Assembly (NCBI RefSeq): GCF_039904985.1
Contig: NZ_CP157005.1
Location: forward strand, 1 to 64,000
Direction of reading: 5' to 3'
Origin: Methylomonas sp. AM2-LC
Lineage (GTDB): Bacteria; Pseudomonadota; Gammaproteobacteria; Methylococcales; Methylomonadaceae
DNA: 64,000 bases
The notes under the pieces are model-generated. The model was not told where the DNA came from. It worked only from the letters and a program-made list of their open reading frames with translations, and ran no database searches. Position numbers and translations under genes: made by a program. Each line of letters starts with the position of its first letter. Within the stretch, counting starts at the first letter, position 1. Below are positions 28,954 to 39,083 of the stretch, in pieces.

Positions 28954-29397
28954 ATGACCGGAACACTCGATATATTACAAATCCAGGAATTCCTGCCACA
29001 CCGCTACCCATTTTTATTGGTGGATAAGGTAATTGAATATGAACCTCGCGTTCGTTTGTTAGCCGTAAAAAATGTCACCTTTAACGAACCTTTTTTCCAA
29101 GGCCACTTTCCACACTTGCCTATTTTTCCAGGTGTTTTAATTTTAGAAGCTTTAGCACAGGCTACAGGCTTGCTTGCAGCAATGAGTGACGATTCATTAG
29201 GCAAAGGCATGACTTATTATTTGGCAGGCATTGATAACGCCCGTTTTAAAAAACCAGTTGTACCGGGTGATCGATTAATGCTGAATATTACCTACCTGAA
29301 AAACAAACGTAATATTTGGTCTTTCGACTGCCGAGCGGAAGTCGAAGGTGAATTGGCAGCCAGCGCTCAAATCATGTGCGCTGCAGCGGTGGATTAA
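28954..29397 (+). CDS. fabZ: 3-hydroxyacyl-ACP dehydratase FabZ
   Basis: FabZ removes water from 3-hydroxyacyl-ACP in type II fatty-acid synthesis. The 147-residue protein has the hot-dog fold signature LPHRYPFLLVDKV near the N terminus. The active-site His lies in GHFPHLPIFPG and the Glu in LEALAQATG. No clear RBS precedes the ATG. It is followed directly by lpxA (TAAATG junction). The normal upstream neighbour lpxD is missing. Confidence 0.98.
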   Translation: MTGTLDILQIQEFLPHRYPFLLVDKVIEYEPRVRLLAVKNVTFNEPFFQGHFPHLPIFPGVLILEALAQATGLLAAMSDDSLGKGMTYYLAGIDNARFKKPVVPGDRLMLNITYLKNKRNIWSFDCRAEVEGELAASAQIMCAAAVD

Positions 29398-30168
29398 ATG
29401 ATAGACCCTAGAGCAGTGGTACACATTAATGCAGATTTGGCCGATGACGTAAAGGTCGGACCTTTTTCAATTATTGGTCCCGATGTGCAAATCGATTCTG
29501 GAACCGAAATTGGCCCTCATGTAGTCATTAAAGGTCCAACCATTATTGGCAAAGAAAATAGTATTTATCAATTCACTTCCATTGGTGAAGACCCTCAAGA
29601 CAAAAAATATGCTGACGAAATCACCCGCCTGGAAATCGGTGACCGTAATGTTATCCGAGAATTTTGCACTATGCATCGAGGTACTCAGCAAGATAAAGGA
29701 TTAACTTTTATCGGTAACGATAATCTATTCATGGCATATACACATGTCGCACATGATTGCGAAATTGGCGATCATGTTATTATGGCTAATGGTGCATCGA
29801 TTGCGGGACATGTGCATGTTGGTGATCACGCCATCCTCGGTGGCTTTACCTTGGTGCACCAATTTACCCAAATTGGTGAATATAGCTTTTCGGCCATGGG
29901 TAGCGCAATTACCCAAGATATTCCACCGTTTGTGATGGTAGGAGGCAGGCCCACCCGACCTCATGGCATCAATTCTGTAGGAATGGAACGAAATGGTGTG
30001 CCACCGGAAGTTATCCGACAAATTCGTAAAGCATACAAAATTCTTTACAAAAACAATTTACGTCTTGAGGATGCCATTGAAGAAATGGAAGACATGGCGG
30101 GCGAAAGTAACGAATTGTCCAACATGGTCAGTTTTCTGCGTAATGTCACCCGAGGTATCCTCCGATAG
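29398..30168 (+). CDS. lpxA: UDP-N-acetylglucosamine acyltransferase LpxA
   Basis: LpxA catalyses the first step of lipid A synthesis, moving a 3-hydroxyacyl chain from ACP to UDP-GlcNAc. The 256-residue protein has a left-handed beta-helix of hexapeptide repeats (about 1-190). The catalytic His lies in [10 protein letters not shown] at about residues 118-127, and a helical C-terminal domain follows. It starts immediately after the fabZ stop. lpxB, which usually follows, is absent here. Confidence 0.98.
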   Translation: MIDPRAVVHINADLADDVKVGPFSIIGPDVQIDSGTEIGPHVVIKGPTIIGKENSIYQFTSIGEDPQDKKYADEITRLEIGDRNVIREFCTMHRGTQQDKGLTFIGNDNLFMAYTHVAHDCEIGDHVIMANGASIAGHVHVGDHAILGGFTLVHQFTQIGEYSFSAMGSAITQDIPPFVMVGGRPTRPHGINSVGMERNGVPPEVIRQIRKAYKILYKNNLRLEDAIEEMEDMAGESNELSNMVSFLRNVTRGILR

Positions 30169-30734
30169 CAACACAACGTATTGCTGGCATTGACGAGGTT
30201 GGCAGAGGATGCATAGTGGGTCCTGTATTTGCTGCCGCTGTGATTCTTAACCCACAAAAGCCAATTAATGGTCTAACTGATTCAAAGAAACTCAGCGAAA
30301 AAAAACGCGAGCAACTGGCTAAGCAAATTCAGGAGTCTGCTCTTTGCTGGAGCATAGCGCGTGCTGAAGCTAGCGAAATTGATAACATCAATATTCTACA
30401 AGCAACACTTTTAGCCATGCAACGAGCTGTTTCGCAACTGGAATATCCGCCAGATTATGTCTTGGTTGATGGTAATCGATTACCAAAATTGAATTGCCCA
30501 GGCCAAGCTATTGTGCAAGGTGATTTATTAGTGCCTGAAATTTCTGCGGCATCCATTTTGGCTAAAGTTGCTCGAGATGCAGAAATGCAAACGCTGGACA
30601 GACTTTATGCAAATTATGATTTTTCGGTGCATAAAGGCTATCCCACCCCAATGCACATTTTAAAACTTCAGCAACTGGGCGTAACCGCGCAACATCGAAA
30701 ATCTTTTGCCCCGGTAAAAAAATACCTCACCTAA
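30165..30734 (+). CDS. rnhB: Ribonuclease HII, non-standard start codon
   Basis: RNase HII cleaves the RNA strand of RNA-DNA hybrids and removes single ribonucleotides. The four catalytic acidic residues are Asp and Glu of GIDEVGRG, Asp of LVDGN and Asp of AKVARDAE. The first ATG/GTG/TTG in frame is a GTG at 30216, which lies after GIDEVGRG and would delete two catalytic residues. The reading frame is open back to 30144, but only ATA (30165, overlapping the lpxA stop) or ATT (30180) could serve as starts. I use 30165, with GAGG nine bases upstream. A sequencing error is the alternative. Confidence 0.85.
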   Translation: MATQRIAGIDEVGRGCIVGPVFAAAVILNPQKPINGLTDSKKLSEKKREQLAKQIQESALCWSIARAEASEIDNINILQATLLAMQRAVSQLEYPPDYVLVDGNRLPKLNCPGQAIVQGDLLVPEISAASILAKVARDAEMQTLDRLYANYDFSVHKGYPTPMHILKLQQLGVTAQHRKSFAPVKKYLT

Positions 30735-30742
30735 AATCACCC

Positions 30743-33700
30743 ATGCTACCGACATTTATTCATCTTAGAATCCATACTGAATTTTCTTTGATTGATGGGA
30801 TTGTCAAAATAAAACCTCTAGTTAAAAAGCTGGCTGATTTTGCTATGCCCGCTGCTGCGATCACTGAACAGAGTAATATGTTCTCTTTGGTCAAGTTTTA
30901 TAAATCTGCACAAAACTCTGGCATTAAACCTATCGTTGGCGCAGATGTATTAATTTTTAACGAAGATGAACCCAGCGTACCGCACAAACTGACATTACTT
31001 GCTCGAAATAAAAAAGGCTATGTCACACTCACTGAATTAATTTCACAAGGTTATCAAAACGGTCAGCATCAAGGGATACCGATGCTGCAAAAAAGCTGGA
31101 TAGAAAATAATCATGATGGCTTAATCGCATTATCAGGAGCACTAGAAGGAGACATTGGTAAAGCGTTAATTGCCGAAAATGATGAACTTGCAAAAGACTA
31201 CGCGAAATATTGGGCAACATTGTTTAAAAATAGTTTTTACCTTGAGCTACAAAGAGTCGGTAAATCCAATGAAGAACGCTATATTAAACAAGTAGTAGAC
31301 TTGGCTTCAGAACTTGATTTGCCTGTTGTAGCGACTAATGATGTTCGCTTTATCAAAAAGAGTGATTTTGAAGCGCATGAAGTCAGAGTCTGTATTCATC
31401 AAGGTCGAGTTTTAGATGATAGTCGTCGCCCTAAAAACTATACCAAGCAACAATACTTACGTAGTGCTGAGGAAATGGCTGAATTATTTGCCGACATTCC
31501 AGAAGCACTTACCAATACCGTAGAAATTGCCAAACGCTGTAACGTGGAACTTATACTAGGCGAAAACTACCTACCTGATTTCCCGGTTCCTTCTGGCAAA
31601 ACCTTGGATAGTTATTTTAAGGAAGTCTCTCGACAAGGTTTGGAAGAACGTCTAAAACAATACCCACCTATTGGTACTGGCAGCTTTTTAGAACGTCGCA
31701 CGGTTTATGATGAACGCTTGGAAATAGAATTAAACGTCATCACGCAAATGGGTTTTCCTGGATATTTCATGATCGTAGCCGATTTTATCCAGTGGGCAAA
31801 AAACAATGCCATTCCAGTGGGTCCAGGTCGAGGCTCTGGCGCGGGATCGCTGGTTGCTTATGCTCTAAAAATAACCGACTTAGACCCCATTGAATTCGAT
31901 TTGTTATTTGAGCGCTTTCTGAATCCTGAACGTGTATCCATGCCGGATTTTGATATCGACTTTTGCATGGAACGACGCGATGAAGTGATCGAATATGTTG
32001 CTAATCATTATGGTCGCGACCGAGTATCCCAAATCATTACTTACGGATCTATGGCCGCAAAAGCCGTCATTCGCGACGTTGGCAGGGTATTATCGTTTGC
32101 TTATGGATTTGTTGACCGACTGGCTAAACTGATTCCTTTTGAAATTGGCATGACACTGGAAAAAGCCCTAAATGACAGCGCCGAACTAAAAGCACTCTAC
32201 GATAGCGAAGAAGAAGTCAAAACTTTGATCGACATGGCACGTTCCCTGGAAGGCATTTCCCGAAATGCAGGTAAACATGCAGGCGGCGTAGTTATCTCTC
32301 CCACCAAACTGACCGATTTTAGCCCTCTGTATTGCGAACAGGGCGGTGGAAATTTAGTCACTCAATTTGATAAAGACGATGTTGAAGCAGTAGGTCTGGT
32401 TAAATTCGACTTTCTAGGTTTACGTACCCTCACCATCATTGATTGGGCGCTACAAACCATTAACAAGCTAAGACAGCTGCGTGGCGAAACAGCTATCGAT
32501 ATTAGTCAAATTCCGCGAGATGACCTGCCTAGTTATGAGCTTTTAAAACACGCACAGACCACCGCTGTTTTTCAGCTCGAATCGCGAGGCATGAAAGAGC
32601 TGATCAAAAAGTTAAAACCAGATTGTTTTGACGACATTATTGCATTAGTTGCTCTGTTTCGCCCAGGCCCACTAGAATCCGGCATGGTGGACGATTATAT
32701 AAATGTTAAACACGGCGCTAAAGCAGAATATGCTCACCCGCTACTAATCCCCATCCTTAAACCCACTAATGGTGTCATTCTCTATCAAGAACAAGTAATG
32801 CAAATTGCCAGGGAGATGGCAGGATACACTCTAGGTGGCGCGGATATGCTACGAAGAGCCATGGGTAAGAAAAAACCCGAAGAAATGGCAAAACAACGGG
32901 AAATTTTTACCGAAGGCGCTATCAAAAATAATATTGATGAATCGATCGCAACCTATATATTTGATTTAATGGAAAAGTTTGCTGGCTATGGTTTCAATAA
33001 ATCCCATTCCGCCGCCTATGCTTTAGTCGCCTACCAAACTGCATGGCTAAAAGCACATTACCCAGCTGCTTTTATGGCCGCAGTAATGTCCTCTGATCTG
33101 GACAACACCGACAAAGTAGTGGTACTGATAGACGAATGCCGGGAAATGAAATTAGACATCTGTCCTCCTGACATCAATAGTTCTGATTATCGATTTACCA
33201 TTAACGACAAAAATCAGATTGTATATGGCATAGGAGCAATAAAAGGAGTTGGTGAATCAGCTATTGAGGATCTACTAAAAGAACGTAACAACAACGGCTC
33301 TTACTCTGGTTTATACGACTTATGCAAACGCGTTGATCTACGCAAAGTCAATCGCCGAGTATTAGAGGCCTTAATTAAGGCAGGAGCGCTGGACTCTATC
33401 AATCCTAATCGTGCAGCTCATATGGCTGAGCTAACCACTGCACTTAAAGTAGCCGAACAGCATGGCAAAATGGCTCTAGCTGGGCAGAATGATCTATTCG
33501 GTCTCACTGAGCAAATAGAAAGTAGCTATAACGAAACGAACGCCTACACAAACCCGGTTGACCCATGGACAGAAAAAGAAAAACTGGACGCTGAAAAACA
33601 AACCTTGGGCTTATTTCTAACAGGACATCCGATTGCTGAATACCTACCGGAACTAAAACATATTACCAACGGTAATCTCGCCAGTCTATTAGCGGATGCC

Positions 33701-34237
33701 GAACGCTCAAAAAACAAAATGGAAGGCAGGGTTGCAGGTTTGATTGTTGAAATGCGTACCCGCCAAACCAAACAGGGCAAAATGATGGGCTTTGCCACTC
33801 TTGATGATCGCACCGGCCGTTTAGAAGTCGCAGCTTTTAGTGGTATCTATGAAAAGTATCGAAACTTGCTCAGCAAAGATAGTATATTGATTGCCGAAGG
33901 TTCTCTCAGTATTGATGATTTTAGCAATAATTTACGCATGACGGCGGAAAAACTCTACAGCATGGAACAAGCCCGAGACCTTTTTGCCAGAAGCATAGTA
34001 CTAGAATTAAATGATGACAAATGGGCACAAGAACGACCATTTACCACAGAATTAGCCACTATTCTCAAACCCTATTGTGGTGGACAATGTCCAATTAGCA
34101 TTGAGTATCAGGGCAGACAAGCAAAAACGACTCTACAACTGGGCGATGAGTGGCGAGTACACCCAACTGATGAACTTTTAATCAGATTAAGGCGACTTCT
34201 GTCATCGCAAAATGTACAAGTCAAATACAGAGCCTAG
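30743..34237 (+). CDS. dnaE: DNA polymerase III subunit alpha
   Basis: DnaE is the replicative polymerase. The 1164-residue protein has an N-terminal PHP domain (about 1-280, FIHLRIHTEFSLIDG) and the C-family polymerase core. The catalytic PDFDIDF motif is at about residues 405-411. The helix-hairpin-helix, OB and beta-clamp-binding regions follow near the C terminus. Length is normal. It follows rnhB by eight bases, as in E. coli. Confidence 0.98.
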   Translation: MLPTFIHLRIHTEFSLIDGIVKIKPLVKKLADFAMPAAAITEQSNMFSLVKFYKSAQNSGIKPIVGADVLIFNEDEPSVPHKLTLLARNKKGYVTLTELISQGYQNGQHQGIPMLQKSWIENNHDGLIALSGALEGDIGKALIAENDELAKDYAKYWATLFKNSFYLELQRVGKSNEERYIKQVVDLASELDLPVVATNDVRFIKKSDFEAHEVRVCIHQGRVLDDSRRPKNYTKQQYLRSAEEMAELFADIPEALTNTVEIAKRCNVELILGENYLPDFPVPSGKTLDSYFKEVSRQGLEERLKQYPPIGTGSFLERRTVYDERLEIELNVITQMGFPGYFMIVADFIQWAKNNAIPVGPGRGSGAGSLVAYALKITDLDPIEFDLLFERFLNPERVSMPDFDIDFCMERRDEVIEYVANHYGRDRVSQIITYGSMAAKAVIRDVGRVLSFAYGFVDRLAKLIPFEIGMTLEKALNDSAELKALYDSEEEVKTLIDMARSLEGISRNAGKHAGGVVISPTKLTDFSPLYCEQGGGNLVTQFDKDDVEAVGLVKFDFLGLRTLTIIDWALQTINKLRQLRGETAIDISQIPRDDLPSYELLKHAQTTAVFQLESRGMKELIKKLKPDCFDDIIALVALFRPGPLESGMVDDYINVKHGAKAEYAHPLLIPILKPTNGVILYQEQVMQIAREMAGYTLGGADMLRRAMGKKKPEEMAKQREIFTEGAIKNNIDESIATYIFDLMEKFAGYGFNKSHSAAYALVAYQTAWLKAHYPAAFMAAVMSSDLDNTDKVVVLIDECREMKLDICPPDINSSDYRFTINDKNQIVYGIGAIKGVGESAIEDLLKERNNNGSYSGLYDLCKRVDLRKVNRRVLEALIKAGALDSINPNRAAHMAELTTALKVAEQHGKMALAGQNDLFGLTEQIESSYNETNAYTNPVDPWTEKEKLDAEKQTLGLFLTGHPIAEYLPELKHITNGNLASLLADAERSKNKMEGRVAGLIVEMRTRQTKQGKMMGFATLDDRTGRLEVAAFSGIYEKYRNLLSKDSILIAEGSLSIDDFSNNLRMTAEKLYSMEQARDLFARSIVLELNDDKWAQERPFTTELATILKPYCGGQCPISIEYQGRQAKTTLQLGDEWRVHPTDELLIRLRRLLSSQNVQVKYRA

Positions 34238-34293
34238 ATACCCATCCAAGCAATTTTTCTAAATATTAAAAGCTACCAATATTAACCGCTTTT

Positions 34294-34704
34294 TCATTTT
34301 TCCACTGACACAAATGCTAGCTTGGAAATTCCAGCATGTTGTACTGTAGCCATTAACTCCGCTACTTTACCGTAATTGATGGCTTGATCAGCATAAATAT
34401 GGACCACCATCTCTGGATTTTTAGCCAGTTCAATTTTCAGCCTTTCTTCCAAGCTATTTAAATCAGGAATTGGATTTTTATTTAGCGTAATTCCGCCTTG
34501 CGCATCAATACCTAACTGAAATGGCTGCTTTTGGGTATCAGGGGTAGTGGTGGCTGTTTTAGGTAAGGCCACATTCACTGATTGTGTTAACAAAGGTGCG
34601 GTTACTAATAGAATAATCACCAAAACCAACATTACATCGACAAGCGGTGTGACATTAATTTCGCTAACGGCTTCATCATCATCGCTATTGGTTTTAAATC
34701 CCAT
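34294..34704 (-). CDS. exbD: ExbD/TolR-family energy-transducing protein
   Basis: ExbD couples the proton gradient to TonB or TolA. The 136-residue protein has a short cytosolic N terminus, one membrane helix (about 21-40) carrying the conserved Asp in NVTPLVDVMLVLVI, and a periplasmic domain. It starts 5 bases after exbB. ExbD and TolR look alike at this level. The lack of tolA, tolB or pal and the tonB-like relic upstream favour ExbD. Confidence 0.9.
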   Translation of the reverse strand: MGFKTNSDDDEAVSEINVTPLVDVMLVLVIILLVTAPLLTQSVNVALPKTATTTPDTQKQPFQLGIDAQGGITLNKNPIPDLNSLEERLKIELAKNPEMVVHIYADQAINYGKVAELMATVQHAGISKLAFVSVEK

Positions 34705-34709
34705 ATTTC

Positions 34710-35375
34710 CTACTCCTTATTTGTGACATCACCAAAAGCAACATGCAAAAATCCTGCCACAAAATTTTCCAGCGAGGCTCTCAAATGCTTAGCTCTACGC
34801 AGAAAAAAGTTATAGGCTAATACAGCAGGCACAGCAACAGCAATACCAATTGCTGTTGCAATCAATGCGTCACCTATCGGCCCGGCCACCACATCCAAAC
34901 TTGCAGAACCACTTTCACTAATATGGTGCATGGCATGCATAATCCCGACCACAGTACCAAACAAACCTACAAATGGAGCAGTACTCCCTATACTGGCTAA
35001 CATAGTTAAGCCACTTTCCATTTTTCGTTGCTCTTCCTGTGTTTGCTTGCGTAACGCCTGCTCCAATAATTCTGCCGGAGAACCGCGAAACTTCAAACGA
35101 ACAGAAGATTCTGGTTGACGCATAGCTGCCAACCAAGTGAAGCCGCAAGCGGCGATTCGTGCTTTGGGGCCTTTGGCTTTGTCTGCCGGTAAGGCTTCAG
35201 CAGCATTTAAATCAGGTGCATCCCAAAAAGCTGCATTGAATTGCTTATTGTAATAATTGTTCTTGGCAAACTGCCACATTTTAAAAAAAATTAAAGTCCA
35301 TGTTATCAGTGAAAAAAACAACAAGGTATATAAAGTAATATCAATAACAACATCTTGGGCAACAAAGGAAGGCAT
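34710..35375 (-). CDS. exbB: ExbB/TolQ-family proton channel subunit
   Basis: ExbB forms the pentameric proton channel with ExbD. The 221-residue protein has three membrane helices (about 10-32, 125-150 and 165-190). The MotA/TolQ/ExbB signature is present (GSTAPFVGLFGTVVGIM and the ALIATAIGIAVAVPAVLAYN stretch). An AGGAGAG RBS precedes the ATG at 35375. Upstream on the same strand lies what seems to be the broken end of a tonB gene, so the original operon order was probably tonB-exbB-exbD. Confidence 0.92.
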   Translation of the reverse strand: MPSFVAQDVVIDITLYTLLFFSLITWTLIFFKMWQFAKNNYYNKQFNAAFWDAPDLNAAEALPADKAKGPKARIAACGFTWLAAMRQPESSVRLKFRGSPAELLEQALRKQTQEEQRKMESGLTMLASIGSTAPFVGLFGTVVGIMHAMHHISESGSASLDVVAGPIGDALIATAIGIAVAVPAVLAYNFFLRRAKHLRASLENFVAGFLHVAFGDVTNKE

Positions 35376-35390
35376 TCATCTCTCCTGACT

Positions 35391-35543
35391 CTAGTCATCA
35401 AACTGAAAATTAATCGGTACTGTCACCGAACTATCCACGGCAATTTCACCTGGTTTATTTTGATAAAATCGCCTTTTTAAAAGCAGCTATTACTGCTGTG
35501 TCAATAATTTATGAGCAAAACCACGATTTAACCTCAACTTTTT
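35391..35543 (-). pseudogene. Relic of a tonB-like gene (C-terminal end only)
   Basis: Ending 15 bases before exbB, the minus strand reads in one frame RRFYQNKPGEIAVDSS, then VTVPINFQFDD and a stop. This resembles the last two strands of TonB C-terminal domains (V-x-V-P-I-x-F endings). About 30 codons upstream of the stop the same frame is broken by TAA TAG, and I see no open frame beyond a TAG at 35544-35546. The match is by eye and short, so this could be a chance similarity. Confidence 0.4.
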
Positions 35544-36102
35544 CTATGCCCTGTTGCGTTCACTAACCCAACACTTGCCCCGCTTAACCTCGACAATATT
35601 CCTCCATAAAAAGGATGCCACAGAGATCCAATAAGTTTCTCTAAAGTTTTACATATAAGTAGATAACCAAACAGCATAAAATCTGGCAATTCTCGCACCA
35701 GTCTTAACTAGATTTTAGGTAAAGACTTAATAAAATGGACATTTCAGCTCTGATTTTTTCGCGCGGCGCTTTTGCCTAGGAAGGAACAACACCGGCCAAT
35801 ATTGGTGCGCACATAACAACCATGAACACATTTATCATTACGGCTTCAGCTTGAATTTATGTGAATTTACTATGCTTAAAATTAAGCATTGTAGAATAAT
35901 TACTCTCATATGTCAGTACTTACAAATAAAACTTAATATATTCACCATTATTAACACCCCCCCCTATCATCCAATACATAGAATTCAATACCACCATAGA
36001 CTTAAACTAAGTCCTATTACTATTCACAATTCGATAAAGTGTTGTAATGATTATTTGTGGCATAATTACAGCTTAAATTGGCACACTCAGGCTTATCTTT
36101 CC
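35544..36102. other. 559-base gap between the tonB relic and kup
   Basis: No gene is supported. The kup frame stays open upstream to 35851, but that extension lacks homology to Kup and has a composition unlike it. The region may hold more decayed tonB sequence and the kup promoter. Confidence 0.55.
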
Positions 36103-37989
36103 ATGAACCAAAAACTAACCAGTTACTCCAAGGAACAATTTACCTCACTTACCTTAGGTGCCATTGGCGTTGTATTTGGAGACATAGGCACCAGCCCACT
36201 TTATGCTGTTAAAGAAGTGTTTCATGACGGACTAACTACAACAGCACCACATGTCATCGGCGTTTTATCGCTGATTTTCTGGTCTTTAACTCTAGTGGTT
36301 ACCACAAAATATGCAATTTTCATCATGCGTGCCGATAATAAAGGTGAGGGTGGAATTATGGCTTTGATGGCATTAGCATTAAATGGTTCCCGAAACAATA
36401 AACATAAACAAAAATTTATTATTTTTATAGGTTTGCTCGGAGCGTCACTATTCTATGGTGACAGTATCATCACTCCGGCCATTTCGGTCTTGAGCGCCGT
36501 GGAAGGCCTGGAAATCATGGCACCCAATCTGGATAAATATATCTTGCCGTTTACCATTCTGGTTTTGTTTGGCTTATTTGTCATGCAAGCTAAAGGCACC
36601 AGTAAAGTAGGGCGTATATTTTCACCTGTCATGGTATTTTGGTTTGCTACGCTAGCCGTGCTGGGCGTAATCAACATCTATAAAGCTCCAGAAGTTTTGC
36701 AAGCCATTAACCCATTTTATGGTGTAGAAATGCTACTCCAATTAGGCTGGAAAGGGATGATAATCATGGGTGCTGTGGTGCTGTCGATTACAGGTGCCGA
36801 AGCTTTATATGCAGATATGGGGCATTTTGGCCTAAAACCAATACGCGCAGCATGGTTCAGTTTTGTTTTTCCAGCATTGTTACTTAATTATTTTGGACAA
36901 GGAGCATTGTTAATTAACAACCCAGCTGCAATAGAAAACCCATTTTACCTACTCGCTCCAGACTGGGCACTTTATCCTCTATTAATTTTATCCACCATGG
37001 CAACGGTTATTGCTTCTCAGGCTGTAATTTCGGGTGCATTTTCCATTACTCGACAAGCCATACAATTAAGCTATTGTCCGCGCATGAATATTAGACATAC
37101 CTCTGGCGATGAAATGGGACAAGTTTATGTTCCCGCTGTCAATTGGATATTGATGGTGGCCGTCTTTATTCTGGTATTAACCTTTCAATCGTCTTCTGCA
37201 CTGGCTTCAGCATACGGCATAGCTGTTACAGGCACCATGATGACGACAACCATTTTAGCATTTATAGTCATTCAGGCTCTGTGGCAATGGAATAAAATCA
37301 CCAGCATCGGTTTTTTATCCTTTTTTCTAATAATTGACCTGACATTTCTACTACCTAATTGCCTAAAAATCCCCACTGGCGGCTGGCTACCATTAGTTGT
37401 AGGTGCTGTATTATTTTTGGTGATGACCACATGGATTAAAGGCCGAGAACTGCTAGCAAGGCATCTAGAAGAAAAACGAGTGCTATTCGAGGAATTGGAC
37501 GAAAAGCTGAATGGACATCCCTTAGTATCCGTACAAGGCACTGCTATTTATTTAGCCAGAAGCTTACATGGTGTACCTTTAGTCTTACTACACAATCTTG
37601 AACACAATCATGTTTTGCACGAAAAAGTCATTGTGCTCACTATTGTCACCAAAGAAGAGCCTTATGTGGACGAAGCACATCGCGTGAAAGTTCGCGCTTT
37701 TGGGGAAAAGCGTAACTTTTATCGAGTAAAACTCTATTTTGGCTTTCAGGAAGAACAAGATGTACGTCGAGCATTGCAATTATGCAGCCATGAAGGTTTG
37801 ACTATAGACCAAAAAACCGTTTCGTTTTTTATCGGCAGTGAACGGCTTTCTTTCCGTCGCCAAAGCCCAATGCCAAAATGGCGTCGTCCGCTATTCAGAT
37901 TTCTCACCCATAATTCCAGCAGCGCAATAGAGTACTTCAAAATTCCTGTTGAACGCGTTATTGAACTGGGTATTCGCGTTGAACTATAA
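36103..37989 (+). CDS. kup: Low-affinity potassium transporter Kup
   Basis: Kup is a proton-coupled potassium uptake system of the KUP/HAK/KT family. From the ATG at 36103 the protein has 628 residues, the usual family length. It starts just before the signature GAIGVVFGDIGTSPLYA (first helix). About 12 membrane helices run to residue 450, with a cytosolic C-terminal domain beyond. An in-frame start at 35851 was rejected as non-homologous. Its neighbours are unrelated. Confidence 0.97.
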   Translation: MNQKLTSYSKEQFTSLTLGAIGVVFGDIGTSPLYAVKEVFHDGLTTTAPHVIGVLSLIFWSLTLVVTTKYAIFIMRADNKGEGGIMALMALALNGSRNNKHKQKFIIFIGLLGASLFYGDSIITPAISVLSAVEGLEIMAPNLDKYILPFTILVLFGLFVMQAKGTSKVGRIFSPVMVFWFATLAVLGVINIYKAPEVLQAINPFYGVEMLLQLGWKGMIIMGAVVLSITGAEALYADMGHFGLKPIRAAWFSFVFPALLLNYFGQGALLINNPAAIENPFYLLAPDWALYPLLILSTMATVIASQAVISGAFSITRQAIQLSYCPRMNIRHTSGDEMGQVYVPAVNWILMVAVFILVLTFQSSSALASAYGIAVTGTMMTTTILAFIVIQALWQWNKITSIGFLSFFLIIDLTFLLPNCLKIPTGGWLPLVVGAVLFLVMTTWIKGRELLARHLEEKRVLFEELDEKLNGHPLVSVQGTAIYLARSLHGVPLVLLHNLEHNHVLHEKVIVLTIVTKEEPYVDEAHRVKVRAFGEKRNFYRVKLYFGFQEEQDVRRALQLCSHEGLTIDQKTVSFFIGSERLSFRRQSPMPKWRRPLFRFLTHNSSSAIEYFKIPVERVIELGIRVEL

Positions 37990-38204
37990 GCTTCTTTACA
38001 ATCATGAAAAAAACAAGTCTGATCAGTATTTTTCAAGTTCTATAGCATTAGCAATCAATGCCTATAAAAAAATTTATACTCAACTGATCGAAAACTTGTT
38101 TTCAATTGGCTCTTATTTCATAACACCCTCAATTAATTACCCAAGCTATAAAGCGCAGCAATTTGATCGATTACTTCTACAAGATAATTTTTTGCATTTC
38201 GTTC

Positions 38205-39083
38205 TCAATTGCTCATTGCTACAAAGTTATCCGGCTCAGCAATTACCGGATTAGTTAGCACGCCAATACCCTCAATCTCAATTCGTACGACCTGACCAGG
38301 CCTTAAATAGCCACGTGGTTTCATTTTAACTCCCACTCCACTTGGGGTGCCTGTGCTGATTACGTCTCCAGGCTCCAAAGTCATCACTTGAGTAAGATAA
38401 GCGATCGTTTCATAACAATTGAAAATCATTTCACTGGTATTTGCATTTTGCCGTAACTCGCCGTCGACCCAGGTTTTAAGGGTAAGGTTATGCGGATCAA
38501 CTATTTCATCTACCGTCACCAAGTATGGGCCTAGTGGTCCATGAGTATCAAATGACTTACCTAAAGTCCAAGTGGGCGAACGTTGCTGCCAGTCACGTAC
38601 GGTTACATCATTACAGATGGTGTAACCAGCAATAACTTGATGCGCATCTTCCACATTAACATGCCGACATCGTTGGCCAATTACAACGGCTAGCTCACCT
38701 TCATAATCGAGTTTTTCGGACACTGACGGACAATGTATCGCCTCCTCAGTACCAATGACGCAAGTACTTTGTTTGGTAAAAATAGTCGGATATTCTGGTT
38801 TTTGAAAACCAGTTTCGCTAATGTGATCAGGATAATTTAATCCCAAGCCTAAAAACTTACCGGGACGAAGCACTGGAGAAAGTATCTTGACATCGGCCAA
38901 CGCCAATTGATGTCGACCAGAATCGATCAAATTCTGCATAGCAAGCATCCCACGTTGCCCTGCTGCTAAAAATTGCAGCATATTATCACCACAGTCGATA
39001 TTGCCAGTGGCAGTGACTACATTTTCATTCAGAATCGCGCCTATTTTGACGCGATTTTCATGGCTAAAAGTGAGTAGTTTCAT
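38205..39083 (-). CDS. Fumarylacetoacetate hydrolase (FAH) family protein
   Basis: Members of this family hydrolyse or decarboxylate beta-diketo acids using a divalent metal. The 292-residue protein carries the FAH core from about residue 75 onwards. Metal-binding acidic residues are visible (YEGELAVVIG; NDVTVRD), as are the GDVISTGTPSGVG and LGLNYPDH motifs. The ATG at 39083 gives MKLLTFS; a TTG lies 21 bases upstream. The substrate cannot be told from sequence: fumarylpyruvate, acylpyruvate and oxaloacetate enzymes share this fold. It stands alone. Confidence 0.9.
   Translation of the reverse strand: MKLLTFSHENRVKIGAILNENVVTATGNIDCGDNMLQFLAAGQRGMLAMQNLIDSGRHQLALADVKILSPVLRPGKFLGLGLNYPDHISETGFQKPEYPTIFTKQSTCVIGTEEAIHCPSVSEKLDYEGELAVVIGQRCRHVNVEDAHQVIAGYTICNDVTVRDWQQRSPTWTLGKSFDTHGPLGPYLVTVDEIVDPHNLTLKTWVDGELRQNANTSEMIFNCYETIAYLTQVMTLEPGDVISTGTPSGVGVKMKPRGYLRPGQVVRIEIEGIGVLTNPVIAEPDNFVAMSN

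Noticed and set aside
30216..30734. GTG start for rnhB
   Set aside because: It would remove the catalytic Asp and Glu of GIDEVGRG, while the open frame upstream encodes them.
35851..36102. 84-codon N-terminal extension of kup from an upstream ATG
   Set aside because: The extension has no resemblance to Kup and an unlike composition; the protein from 36103 has the family length and start.
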